Assembly (NCBI GenBank): GCA_017465845.1
Contig: JAFTVH010000194.1
Span: 1 to 44,923, forward strand
Direction of reading: 5' to 3'
From: Lachnospiraceae bacterium
GTDB lineage: Bacteria; Bacillota; Clostridia; Lachnospirales; Lachnospiraceae
DNA: 44,923 nucleotides
Shown here: one piece after another, positions 18,444 to 27,641 of the stretch
Layout: each line of letters opens with the position of its first letter
Numbering within the stretch: position 1 is the stretch's first letter
Program-made: the position numbers and the translations under genes
Notes under the pieces: generated by a model
Database searches by the model: none
What the model was told of the DNA's origin: nothing
The model's input: the letters and a program-made list of their open reading frames with translations, nothing else

Positions 18444-21400
18444 TTATTTTAAGAATCCATATTCTTTAAAGTACAAAGCAAACAAACTGTCTGTATTCAA
18501 TTGACTGCTTTCTTCCATCATCACTTTCGCCTCATCCTTCTGCCCCATGTAGTCATTACATAATGCCATCAGATACAGGTACTGTGATCTGCGAAGTCTG
18601 GCAGGTTCGTCCACAAAAGGAATGAAGAATGGTGTAGTGCCAAAGTATCCATTGTCCTTTGTATCCTTGATTGCTTTCCACTCCCTTAAGTATCTGGTGA
18701 TCAAATGCTGTCCTTTCAGATTTTCGCCCAGACGGTCATATGATTTTGCCTGATAGTAAGGAAGCTCTTTCAAATGCATATTACTGAAGTATTCTATCTG
18801 AATGCCGACAATATAGCGATAAATCTTTTCAGCATCCTCTGTGCAGCCCAGTTTTTCCAGGCAGAGTGCTTCATGGTACTTCAGCGGTACGCGTTTGCAG
18901 TGATTCCAGATACCTGCCCCCAGATTCTGAGGAAGTATCTGGCCGCCTCTAAAATATTCCAAAGCCTCTTCAGTCTTACCCTGTTCCATTGCCATCTTAC
19001 CTTTTACAAGGTATGCAAACATATACTGGTCGGCAATGGCATGCTCACCGCCTTCGCAGGGAACAAATTCGTGAGACATCAGTGTTTCAATGGCTTTATC
19101 GGGCTCATTCATCTGATTGTACGCTTTGGCCAGCTCTGTCATGATATCATCTCTGGTAATGGTGTGACTGATAATCAATTCTGCCTTTTCTTCAGGTGAA
19201 ATCCCCATCTTATCCATAAGCGTCACTGTCTCATATACAAGTTCCTGATCCTCAGGGCGCTCTGCCACAAGCTGCTTCATGATTTCAAGAGCCTCTGCCG
19301 CACGATTTAAATGACTGAAATAGGCAACGGCCAGATTTCTCTTGGCGATATAGTTCTCACCACACTGCTCCCACAGTTCTGCTGCTTTTTCGTAATGCAG
19401 TTTATTATAATACAGACATCCAAGCAGCATTTTGGCTTCTGCATCGCCTGTACGGGCGATTACATCCTCCAGCACTGCGATTTCTTCAAAACGCACCGGA
19501 TAGCAGGGACCGAGTTCTGCTGCAGTGGCCTGATGATACCAGTTGTCTGCCACTTCAGCGCTATTGTCATCTGTTGTAAGTCCTGCAAAATATCCCAGGA
19601 CATAGAGCACAGGCTTTCTCCTGCAGTCAGGTCTTTCGGTGACAAGCCCATTAAGCAGCTTTACAATATCTGCGTATCTTCCCATAGAAGCCAGATCAAA
19701 AGCAACGTCCAGACACGTCTGTACCGCATCACTATCCATCTTCTCATACAAGTCCTCTGCGTCAGTGATAAATCGCATCATATGGTCAAGGCTGTCTTTT
19801 TTCAGCTGCTCCTCTGCCACTTTCATTGCGCTTTCCACATGGCCGGTCTCTTCTAATGCAATTACCAATGCTGCCGCTGCCAGGGAATTGTTCCTGCCAT
19901 AGTCCAGAGCATTCTCCGCATGGCGCACTGCATTCTCATAATCCCCACGTCTGATATCGATCAGTGCGATTCTTGTCATGCCTTTGCTGACACAGTCTGC
20001 TGCCCAGGTTGCCTTATAATAAAAATCATATGCTTTATCATAATTACCCATAGTTTCCAGGATCTGTCCATAGACATAGTATACTTCTCCGCTCTGGGGA
20101 CGTTCATTATAAATACTGATCTGCTTTGCGGCACGCTCAATGTAACCAAGCGCAGCTTCCATATCGTAGCGGTTATACTCATACCTTGCCATTGCGATCA
20201 GAGACGGAATGTGATTGATGTTACGCTTCAATGCTTCCTTCCAGTATGCATCCGGTAATGCTGCCGGGTCACGGTATTGATCTACATGCACACCTGCAAG
20301 ATACAATTCATCTGCAGAATTCATGCCTGCTGCCGAAGGCATATCTGTAATCACATCAGGCATGTTAAATTTATCAAACTGCTTTTCTGTGTATTCTGCA
20401 ATGGATTTGCCGTTCACTGAAATGGATACTGTCACATACTCGGCAATCTCTCCCAGCTTCAGATTCAAACAGGCTTCCGGAGAAAGATCACAGTTCTGCT
20501 CCAAATATACTTTGTCATCACTATATACTTTCACCACAGCGCCTGTAAAACGCTTCGTTGCCTGTATCTTTAAAATATTTTCCTCTCCCCTTTCGATCCT
20601 GAATGCACAATTCAGGTTGGCGAAGGTAGGAGCACCTGTCTTAGAAATCGGATACCAATACTGGGAAAACTGTTTTGTCTCATAAGGCTCCAGCCATGAA
20701 AAATTAGGCTGATTATCAGAATAGGAGCCTGCCATCAGTTCTGCATACTGACCGTCAGTATCTGTCAGTGCATTTTCCCATGATTTTGCCAGCTGGTTAT
20801 AAGCCCAGGTGAACATTTTCTTGCCCGGCGAGATATGATGATCGCCGATATGTACTACACCGCATTCCTTGCCATGATCATATCCTCCGAAGAAGTCATA
20901 ATCGGATGCACTTGCAAAGTAAGAAGTAGCTTCCCTCGTGTTCTTGTGCCAGGAAATATCTCTGTCCGTATCCATCGGAATCCCGTTAAACACCCCGTTT
21001 CCTGCAATCGGAAAGGTGGTACGTGATTTCAGGTAATGGAAATTAACATAGGTCACATCCTGCGGGAAAAATATCTGGTAGGATTCATTCACAGGAACTG
21101 CAGCATTTTCCCACCAGAGGAAAGAATGAGGCACGGCTGTCCTGTTATACAGGCGCATTCTGGTTTCGAATCTGCTCTCGCCGGGTCTTAACACGATTCC
21201 TACCATACCCTTCATGCGGTCAATGGGATCATGCTCGGACAGCCAGCAGATTGCAGTTCCGTCTTCCAACTCTTCTACTTTGAAATCACAGGGCATGAAG
21301 CCGGATGCTCTATGATGGAAAGGCCAGTTAAATTCCACACCGCCGGAGATCCAGGAGCCCAGCACACCGATCAATGCCGGTTTGATCACATGCTGTTTAT

Positions 21401-21683
21401 AAAAGAAATCATAGCCTGTAGTCTTATCCAGTGCTGAATAGATTCGTCCGCCGATTTCCGGAAGTATTTCTATTTTCACATAATCATTTTCCAGACATAC
21501 CACTGTATATTCCTTATCCAGCTTTCGGGAACGATCTACCTGCATCACCACCTTATTTGGATAAGGTCTTCCGCTTGTCCTCTGGTGCACACGGTTCTCC
21601 GCGAACATCGGCATTTCTTCTGCCGGTGGCTCCGGATAAGTAGGTATGATCAATTTGTCCACTGTTACACTTACTTTGCTCAT
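18444..21683 (-). CDS. DUF5107 domain protein with C-terminal TPR array
   Basis: A 1,079-residue cytoplasmic protein. The N-terminal ~350 residues are a DUF5107-type beta-sandwich ('EIGGRIYSALDKTTGYDFFY', 'GVEFNWPFHHR'), related in fold to galactose-mutarotase-like carbohydrate domains. From ~470 to the end there are many tetratricopeptide helices (for example 'GNYDKAYDFYYKATWAAD', 'LHYEKAAELWEQCGENY'). Two ATGs are adjacent; the second (21683) is 7 nt from AGGAGG and is chosen, the first is 4 nt away. Such proteins are common beside glycoside hydrolases in gut Firmicutes, but the biochemical role is not known to me. It is divergent from an AraC regulator, its probable controller. Confidence 0.85.
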   Translation of the reverse strand: MSKVSVTVDKLIIPTYPEPPAEEMPMFAENRVHQRTSGRPYPNKVVMQVDRSRKLDKEYTVVCLENDYVKIEILPEIGGRIYSALDKTTGYDFFYKQHVIKPALIGVLGSWISGGVEFNWPFHHRASGFMPCDFKVEELEDGTAICWLSEHDPIDRMKGMVGIVLRPGESRFETRMRLYNRTAVPHSFLWWENAAVPVNESYQIFFPQDVTYVNFHYLKSRTTFPIAGNGVFNGIPMDTDRDISWHKNTREATSYFASASDYDFFGGYDHGKECGVVHIGDHHISPGKKMFTWAYNQLAKSWENALTDTDGQYAELMAGSYSDNQPNFSWLEPYETKQFSQYWYPISKTGAPTFANLNCAFRIERGEENILKIQATKRFTGAVVKVYSDDKVYLEQNCDLSPEACLNLKLGEIAEYVTVSISVNGKSIAEYTEKQFDKFNMPDVITDMPSAAGMNSADELYLAGVHVDQYRDPAALPDAYWKEALKRNINHIPSLIAMARYEYNRYDMEAALGYIERAAKQISIYNERPQSGEVYYVYGQILETMGNYDKAYDFYYKATWAADCVSKGMTRIALIDIRRGDYENAVRHAENALDYGRNNSLAAAALVIALEETGHVESAMKVAEEQLKKDSLDHMMRFITDAEDLYEKMDSDAVQTCLDVAFDLASMGRYADIVKLLNGLVTERPDCRRKPVLYVLGYFAGLTTDDNSAEVADNWYHQATAAELGPCYPVRFEEIAVLEDVIARTGDAEAKMLLGCLYYNKLHYEKAAELWEQCGENYIAKRNLAVAYFSHLNRAAEALEIMKQLVAERPEDQELVYETVTLMDKMGISPEEKAELIISHTITRDDIMTELAKAYNQMNEPDKAIETLMSHEFVPCEGGEHAIADQYMFAYLVKGKMAMEQGKTEEALEYFRGGQILPQNLGAGIWNHCKRVPLKYHEALCLEKLGCTEDAEKIYRYIVGIQIEYFSNMHLKELPYYQAKSYDRLGENLKGQHLITRYLREWKAIKDTKDNGYFGTTPFFIPFVDEPARLRRSQYLYLMALCNDYMGQKDEAKVMMEESSQLNTDSLFALYFKEYGFLK

Positions 21684-21705
21684 CATCTATCCTCCTAAAA
21701 TTTTC

Positions 21706-21723
21706 AAAACGCCCTTGCGTTTT
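21706..21723 (-). promoter_or_regulatory. Palindrome in the leader of the DUF5107 gene
   Basis: AAAACGC and GCGTTTT form a perfect 7-bp inverted repeat around CCTT, about 12 nt before the AGGAGG of the DUF5107 gene and just downstream of a -10-like TATAAT (minus strand, ~21738-21743). It could be an operator or an mRNA hairpin controlling the DUF5107 gene; which is not decidable here. Confidence 0.4.
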
Positions 21724-21788
21724 ATACTTTCTTAGTTTATTATAGATGAATAATTGCTGTATTTATATGCAGTTTCTTACTTAATTTT

Positions 21789-21800
21789 TAAGATATCTTA
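21789..21800 (+). promoter_or_regulatory. 12-bp perfect palindrome upstream of AraC gene
   Basis: TAAGATATCTTA lies 28 bp before the AraC start codon in the divergent intergenic region. Possible autoregulatory site; AT-rich palindromes also occur by chance, so confidence is low. Confidence 0.25.
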
Positions 21801-21827
21801 CTGATATTTTTATTATGGAGGTTGGAA

Positions 21828-22610
21828 ATGGTTTTACCGGAAAATATTACCTGCGGATACTGGGACGGCTCCGAATTTGGCAGCCTGACGGAGTCCCCGA
21901 AACGGACCGTCACACAATTTGAAATAGAATATTATCTTACTGATGCCTTTACCACCACAGTTGATGAACGAACCTATCAGATCAAGGCAGATTACATACA
22001 GATTGCAAAACCGGGGCAGGTACGCCATAGTAAACTTCCCTTTACCACCCTGTTTCTGAAATTCACAGCGGAAAGCACACTTCATGACGAGCTGATCAAC
22101 GCGCCCGAATTTTTTAAGGCGTATCATTCTCATGAAATCAAAGCACTTCTGCGGGAAATCATATTGCTGCAGGAAACGATCTCTCAGGATTCCCTGCTGT
22201 TTTACAGCAAGCTTTTAGTGCTGCTGCAGATGATTCTGGAAGATTCCCGTATCTCACTGGTTCAGAACACGCGGGATTATGAAATCGTTCTCAATGCACA
22301 GCTCTTTATGGAACAGCATTTTTCTGAGAATATAAGACTTTCGGATATTGCTGCCTCCGTGAATTTAAGCCCCATTTATTTTCACAATATTTTCTCCACT
22401 TCCTGTGGTCAATCGCCCCATGAGTATCTGACAGACTACCGCATTAAGAAAGCAAAGGAAATGCTCTGGCACAGCGAAAATTCAATCAGCCTCATTGCGG
22501 AAGCATGCGGTTTTGGCTGTCAACAGTATATGAATCAGGTATTTAAGAAGTATTTGAATATTACACCCGGGCAGTATCGGAAGCAAATGAAGCAGAATTA
22601 TGTACTATGA
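21828..22610 (+). CDS. AraC-family transcriptional regulator
   Basis: A soluble 260-residue regulator with an N-terminal cupin-like ligand-binding half (~1-150) and a C-terminal double HTH (~160-260) ending in 'CGFGCQQYMNQVFKKYLNITPGQYRK'. The start is ATG 21828 with GGAGG 6 nt upstream; a TTG two codons earlier overlaps the ribosome binding site and is rejected. It is divergent from the DUF5107 gene, the likely target. The last 13 bp overlap the end of the convergent metallophosphoesterase gene. Confidence 0.9.
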   Translation: MVLPENITCGYWDGSEFGSLTESPKRTVTQFEIEYYLTDAFTTTVDERTYQIKADYIQIAKPGQVRHSKLPFTTLFLKFTAESTLHDELINAPEFFKAYHSHEIKALLREIILLQETISQDSLLFYSKLLVLLQMILEDSRISLVQNTRDYEIVLNAQLFMEQHFSENIRLSDIAASVNLSPIYFHNIFSTSCGQSPHEYLTDYRIKKAKEMLWHSENSISLIAEACGFGCQQYMNQVFKKYLNITPGQYRKQMKQNYVL

Positions 22611-23461
22611 CATATTTCTTCCACTGCTTTCTCCCAATATTTTTCCGGAATATCCGGCCAGCACCACTTGCCGGTATCGTTATAAAGTAATTGCATGGCC
22701 CTTGATAATACCGTTCCGTGAGAAATGTTTCCATACCTGAGAACCTCCTCTGTAACCCGGCTCCAGCAGGGTGCTTTCACAAACAGATTTTCTTCGTGCA
22801 GCTCTGCAATCACTCTTTCCACATCATATGGAAGATCAATAAATTCATAATTCCATGTACTATTCTCTCCGGACAGTACCATAAATTGTGCCTTGCCCTG
22901 ACTCTCCAATGGCACTCCCGCCGATCCCGGATTTAACAGAAGACGCCCGTCCTGCATAAGTTCATTGCGTATGTGGGTATGTCCGCATAAAATGATGGTT
23001 TCCTTTGCATCCAGAAAAAGCTGAGCGGAATTATCTGTATTCAATTTCAGCTTTTGATCATTTCTGTTGTGAGAGCCATGATATGCTGCAATAGCCGGCA
23101 TTCCTTCAAAAGATATGATCTGCACGTGAGATAAGCTTTCAAAAAACAAAATGTCCTCATTGGTCAGATTTTGATAAGCATATAATAACATGCCTGTTGT
23201 CGAATTGTTGTCTTTCCACGTTATTTCACTTCCCTTCTTATAATCAATCCAATAGTCTTCTTTGTTTCCCCTTACAAAATAGCATTCGTAATTGCGCTTT
23301 AGCTCTTTTATCAATGCCATGGTTTTCTGCGGGTATGCTAACTCTCCTACATAATCTCCCAGGAAAATTAACTTATTGATATCTCTTCGGTGTATTTCTT
23401 CCATACAAGTTTCCAGTGCTATATGATTACCGTGGATATCGGACAATACTGCTGCTTTCAT
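22598..23461 (-). CDS. Metallophosphoesterase (calcineurin-like)
   Basis: A 287-residue cytoplasmic phosphoesterase. All metal-binding motifs are present: DIH (Asp8, His10), GDYVG (Asp36), GNKED (Asn66, where family members often have GNHE or GNHD) and a C-terminal GHTH. The sequence start 'KAAVLSDIHGN' is typical of the YfcE/MJ0936-like group, which hydrolyses phosphodiesters; the physiological substrate is unknown. ATG 23461 is preceded by GAGGAAG at ~8 nt. It overlaps the AraC gene end to end by 13 bp. The C-terminal ~60 residues are an extra helical segment. Confidence 0.88.
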   Translation of the reverse strand: MKAAVLSDIHGNHIALETCMEEIHRRDINKLIFLGDYVGELAYPQKTMALIKELKRNYECYFVRGNKEDYWIDYKKGSEITWKDNNSTTGMLLYAYQNLTNEDILFFESLSHVQIISFEGMPAIAAYHGSHNRNDQKLKLNTDNSAQLFLDAKETIILCGHTHIRNELMQDGRLLLNPGSAGVPLESQGKAQFMVLSGENSTWNYEFIDLPYDVERVIAELHEENLFVKAPCWSRVTEEVLRYGNISHGTVLSRAMQLLYNDTGKWCWPDIPEKYWEKAVEEICHST

Positions 23462-23720
23462 GGTGTCTTCCTCGCTTCTGAATCTATTACTTGCATCTTC
23501 CTTGGACTGTTACATGATAGCATTGTCTTGCGTGGAATCTTTTTAAGCATTTCTTAAAATTCATTTAAAATATGGGGGGACTCACCAATGAAAAATCTAT
23601 CATAATGTATCCCTTATAACTTTCCTTCTTTTCTGAGCGTTACAGCCATCGCAGCAGTTTCCTCCGTAATTGCAGCGATTTCCATGGCATCCTTCTGGGA
23701 TAAGCCTTTTGTGCTACAAT
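23462..23720. other. Intergenic with a possible coding remnant
   Basis: On the minus strand a frame from about 23700 to a TAA at 23614-23616 reads 'KGLSQKDAMEIAAITEETAA' and ends '...MAVTLRKEGKL'. It has protein-like composition but no convincing start and lies in a different frame from the transporter gene before it. It may be the tail of a lost gene. The rest is AT-rich, with no promoter I would call. Confidence 0.3.
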
Positions 23721-24992
23721 TTACACGCCATATAATACCCACAAATAGATATATGCAGGAATAACCGCAGCTAAGGTAAAGGGAATGCCGACCTTGAAGA
23801 AATCCGCATTTTTCACCTCATAGCCCTCCTTACGCAGAATACCGATACCGGTGATATTGGCAGACGCACCAATAGGGGTAATATTTCCCCCCAGTGTCGC
23901 ACCACTCAACAGACCAAAATACAGGGGCGTAGGATCAACTCCCAACTGCACTGCCATCCCGGCAATGACAGGAATCATTGTGGCAACGTAAGGAATATTG
24001 TCTATGAAGGCAGAAATAGCCACAGATGCCCAGACAATTATGGTATATAATAAAAACACATTGCCACCGCCGGCCTGCGCCAAAATCCTTGCAGCTGCAT
24101 CAATAACACCCATGTTGGAAATACCGCCAATCATCAGGAACAGTCCAACCAACAGTCCCAGCGTCTCAAAATCAATTGCTTTTAACGGACCGGTGATTGC
24201 AGAGATATCCTTTTTCTCACTGAAATTATAAATCAACCCCACGATCAACATAGCACAGCAAATAAGACCATTCGTCACATCAGGCTTGTTGGGAATAAAG
24301 GAAGCAAAGATCAACAGCACTATCGCTCCCACCAGCAGAATGGTTGGAACATAGTCTGTAACCTTGGTTCTTGCAGCCCCCTTTTGAATTGAAGCCTTTT
24401 CCTTCCGGAAAACAAATGCCAGAATCAATGCTGATAAAACTGCGCCAAGCTCCACAGCAAAGAAGATGGAAGGCTTGCCTTTATACCAGAAGAAATCCAT
24501 AAAGCTCATATTCAAGGCCGATCCCAGCATAATGGCTGTAGTATCACCCACCAGGGTTGCGGCACCTTGCAGATTGGAGGACACAGCAATGCCGATGATA
24601 AAAGGTACAGGATTCGTCTTTAGCTTCCTGCAAATCTCTAAAGCCACCGGTGCAACCATCAGAACAGTGGCTACATTGTCTACAAAAGCTGATATTACAC
24701 CGGCAAAAAGAGCCAGTGACACAGCCGCCATCTGAACATTTGGAACCTTTTCCATAATTATGTCAGCTAACAGCTGTGGCATCTTGCTTTCAATAAAAAG
24801 TGCTACAAGGCCCATTGTACCGGCAATCATCAGCAAAACATTGAAGTCTAAAGTACCGATAATCTGGTCTACAGGCAGCATGCCGGCAGCAATGAAAATC
24901 ACACCGGATGCCAGTGCTATATAAGGTCTATACTTACTGAATGTAAGCATAAGGATATAAGTTAGTGCAAAAAGTATAATCGCAATTATCAT
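23721..24992 (-). CDS. ArsB/NhaD-type (ion transporter superfamily) permease
   Basis: Polytopic inner-membrane protein of 423 residues with about 11-12 hydrophobic segments. Two related halves carry the characteristic re-entrant motifs: 'FVDNVATVLMVAPVALEICR' in the first and 'FIDNIPYVATMIPVIAGMA' in the second. 'NLQGAATLVGDTTAIMLG' is typical of the ArsB/NhaD/CitMHS group. It probably exchanges Na+ or another anion/cation across the membrane; the substrate cannot be read from sequence. The start chosen is ATG 24992, which begins a membrane segment (MIIAIILFALTYILML). An upstream in-frame extension of 41 codons has no suitable features. No arsenic-resistance genes are nearby. Confidence 0.82.
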   Translation of the reverse strand: MIIAIILFALTYILMLTFSKYRPYIALASGVIFIAAGMLPVDQIIGTLDFNVLLMIAGTMGLVALFIESKMPQLLADIIMEKVPNVQMAAVSLALFAGVISAFVDNVATVLMVAPVALEICRKLKTNPVPFIIGIAVSSNLQGAATLVGDTTAIMLGSALNMSFMDFFWYKGKPSIFFAVELGAVLSALILAFVFRKEKASIQKGAARTKVTDYVPTILLVGAIVLLIFASFIPNKPDVTNGLICCAMLIVGLIYNFSEKKDISAITGPLKAIDFETLGLLVGLFLMIGGISNMGVIDAAARILAQAGGGNVFLLYTIIVWASVAISAFIDNIPYVATMIPVIAGMAVQLGVDPTPLYFGLLSGATLGGNITPIGASANITGIGILRKEGYEVKNADFFKVGIPFTLAAVIPAYIYLWVLYGV

Positions 24993-25125
24993 TGGATATC
25001 TTCCCTTTCTTATATTGTATTTTCGGTCTCTCACTATAACATATATCGTCAGCAAAGGACAACTACGGGTTGTCTGAACTATTACTATATCTTTGACATA
25101 TTTACTCTTTCTCATTACAAATGAA

Positions 25126-25154
25126 TTGATATTTGTAGAGATTTATGGCATGAT
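25126..25154 (+). promoter_or_regulatory. Promoter of the aldo/keto reductase gene
   Basis: TTGATA (25126-25131), a 17-nt spacer and CATGAT (25149-25154) with extended TGG. A second possible -35 (TTGACA, 25093-25098) lies upstream and pairs poorly with a -10. The start codon is ~55 nt downstream. Confidence 0.45.
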
Positions 25155-25217
25155 AGATATATTAAGCAATTACACGTAAAGGAAATTGACGAAGCATTCG
25201 CCAATGGAGGTATGTAT

Positions 25218-26396
25218 ATGAATTATCGTTCTGACAAATATGGGAACCAACTGTCCATTTTAGGTTTTGGCTGCATGCGTTTTCCCAAAACCACAGGCAA
25301 AATCAATATGGAAGAAACAGAAAGGCAAATACTTACTGCCATTCATGGCGGCGTCAATTATTTTGACACGGCTTACGTATACCCCGGCAGTGAGGCAGCC
25401 CTTGGCGAAATTCTGGAAAAGAATAGCATTCGTGATCAGGTATATATTGCGACCAAGCTTCCTCACTATCTGATTCAGAGTGCAAATAGTATGGAAACAC
25501 TTTTTTCTGAAGAGTTGAAACGTCTCCGTACAGATCATGTGGACTACTACCTGATGCATATGCTGTCAGATATTGAAACATGGAATCGCCTGAAAGCGTT
25601 AGGCATTGAGGAATGGCTTGAAAATAAGAAGAAAAGCGGAGCTATCCGTCAAGTAGGCTTTTCCTATCACGGGAACTCGGATATGTTCTGCCGGTTGGTG
25701 GATGCCTATGACTGGGATTTCTGCCAAATCCAGTATAATTATATGGACGAGCACTCTCAGGCAGGGAGAAAGGGCTTGAACTATGCGCATGAAAAAGGAA
25801 TTCCTGTTATCATCATGGAGCCGCTCCGTGGCGGAAAACTGGTGAATCGACTGCCTGAGGAAGCCAAGGCGCTCTTTGCCGATTACAAAATCAAGTACAC
25901 TCCTGCACAGTGGGCGTTCCGCTGGTTATGGAACCAACCAGAAGTGACTTGTGTTTTGTCCGGTATGAATTCTGATGAAATGATTCGGGACAACATAGAG
26001 ACTGCCTCCAATGTAACAGTCGGCGAACTTGGACCCGAAGAGGAAGAAATGCTTCGGCACGTTGTCAAAGCGATTAACGCTAAGATGAAAGTAGGCTGCA
26101 CCGGCTGCGGCTACTGTATGCCCTGCCCTAAGAATGTGGACATCCCGGGAACATTTGCGGCATACAACCGCCGGTATGCAGAAGGTAAGCGCTCCGGTTT
26201 CTTTGACTATATGATGTGTACTGCTTTGCGCAAAACATCAACTGCGGCTTCTAACTGCGTGGAATGCGGCAAGTGCGAAAGGCACTGTCCGCAGCATATT
26301 GAAATCCGTAAGCATCTTAAAGACGCGCAAAGAGAGTTGGAGGGTCCGGTGTATAAAATTGTTCGGAGCGTTGTTAAGCTGCTGAAAGCTTTTTAA
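25218..26396 (+). CDS. Aldo/keto reductase with ferredoxin-like [4Fe-4S] domain
   Basis: A 392-residue cytoplasmic oxidoreductase. The N-terminal ~280 residues form an aldo/keto reductase barrel: GFGCMRFP, FDTAYVYPGSE (catalytic Asp and Tyr), ATKLP (Lys) and YYLMHML (His). The C-terminus has two cysteine clusters, CTGCGYCMPCP and CVECGKCERHCP, matching the Fe-S extension of clostridial AKRs. ATG 25218 is used because GGAGG lies 7 nt upstream; an ATG six bases earlier is only 1 nt from it. It probably reduces aldehydes or ketones or takes part in electron transfer; the substrate is unknown. Single gene, convergent with the MFS gene 23 bp away. Confidence 0.9.
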   Translation: MNYRSDKYGNQLSILGFGCMRFPKTTGKINMEETERQILTAIHGGVNYFDTAYVYPGSEAALGEILEKNSIRDQVYIATKLPHYLIQSANSMETLFSEELKRLRTDHVDYYLMHMLSDIETWNRLKALGIEEWLENKKKSGAIRQVGFSYHGNSDMFCRLVDAYDWDFCQIQYNYMDEHSQAGRKGLNYAHEKGIPVIIMEPLRGGKLVNRLPEEAKALFADYKIKYTPAQWAFRWLWNQPEVTCVLSGMNSDEMIRDNIETASNVTVGELGPEEEEMLRHVVKAINAKMKVGCTGCGYCMPCPKNVDIPGTFAAYNRRYAEGKRSGFFDYMMCTALRKTSTAASNCVECGKCERHCPQHIEIRKHLKDAQRELEGPVYKIVRSVVKLLKAF

Positions 26397-26419
26397 CCTC
26401 AATCATTGCCTCCTACCGC

Positions 26420-27622
26420 CTACTTTTTCACCTTAATCGTTGCCGCATACGCACTGTTACACAATCCCAGCACTGCAGAAATAATAAAGAGCATCTCAAT
26501 ACCAATTGTCTGCCAGATCCATCCGCCAAACAGTGCAATAAAAATAGTAATCACATGGTTAATAGACACGCCGGTGGAGATTGTGGCTTTCACCTCATCC
26601 GCGTTATCTGCAAGGTCCTGTACATACACATTAGATGCCATGGACGCCAGCGAAATGACGGAATCTAATACGTAGTTAACACAACACACAATAAACGCCA
26701 CATCCTTCGGAAACAGATGATGCGCAAATCCGTAGAAAAAGCACACGATTACAAGTATCAACGTATCTGTAACCATAACCACTTTATACCCCAGCTTATC
26801 GATAATCCGCCCGACAACAGGAGATGCAAAGAAGCACGAAATGGCTGATATAGCAAACAAAAGACTGATGGTTGCTGCATTAGCTCCATAGAACAAAATC
26901 AGCACGTACGGTCCAAAGGTAAAAAAGACTTGTTTGCGCGCTCCGTAAAACATCTCCAGCATATAGTATTTGGTATATTTTTTATGAAAATAAAATCGTC
27001 TCTTTGTTTCATCTGTCTGACTTTTTCCGGTGATGCGCAGAGAGAACACTGCACTCACTGCCGCCAACGCTGCTGCCACGCAGAAGAACACCGTATATGG
27101 CTGCTCTTTGGTAAATACGGAAAATGCCGCCACAATGACAAGATACCCTACCAGTGTTCCAATCTGACTCATTGAAGTCTGCGCACCAAGTGCTGCTCCC
27201 CCGCATCCCGGCTTTGCATATTTTAATGACAACGTGTTTTTCATGCCCAGCTGGATGTGTTCGCCCAGTGAGTACATGCAGATAGCAAGTATCGTCAATA
27301 TTTTAGCAGGCGGCAGTATGGCAAGCATTCCCATTCCCACGAGCATAATAATAGCACCCGCCTTATATAAGGTTTCCGCTGACATCATATAAAATACTGC
27401 CAGAATGAAGACCAGCATTATCCCCGGCAACTCCCTGAAAAACTCCGTGATACCACGATCCATCTCTCCCATTCCTACGACTTCCGCCAGGAAATTGTCC
27501 AACATTCCCTTATACAAGCCGTAGGAAAGACCTGTTACTAATATGGAGGTCAAAAAAAACTTATATTTTGAGCCCTCCTGAAAAACGTTTTTGCTTTTGT
27601 TGATTACACTTTCTCTCTTCAT
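26420..27622 (-). CDS. Major facilitator superfamily transporter
   Basis: A 400-residue integral membrane protein with about 12 hydrophobic segments. It shows a loop 2-3-like region and an inter-half basic cytoplasmic loop (GKSQTDETKRRFYFHKKYTKY). 'SPVVGRIIDKLGYK' in the second half is a typical MFS loop motif. The ATG has AGAGGT at 6 nt. It is 19 bp downstream of the permease-like gene, so the two are one transcript. Together they may move a common substrate, but nothing in the sequence identifies it. Confidence 0.85.
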   Translation of the reverse strand: MKRESVINKSKNVFQEGSKYKFFLTSILVTGLSYGLYKGMLDNFLAEVVGMGEMDRGITEFFRELPGIMLVFILAVFYMMSAETLYKAGAIIMLVGMGMLAILPPAKILTILAICMYSLGEHIQLGMKNTLSLKYAKPGCGGAALGAQTSMSQIGTLVGYLVIVAAFSVFTKEQPYTVFFCVAAALAAVSAVFSLRITGKSQTDETKRRFYFHKKYTKYYMLEMFYGARKQVFFTFGPYVLILFYGANAATISLLFAISAISCFFASPVVGRIIDKLGYKVVMVTDTLILVIVCFFYGFAHHLFPKDVAFIVCCVNYVLDSVISLASMASNVYVQDLADNADEVKATISTGVSINHVITIFIALFGGWIWQTIGIEMLFIISAVLGLCNSAYAATIKVKK

Positions 27623-27641
27623 CTCGTACCTCTTGTATCTG

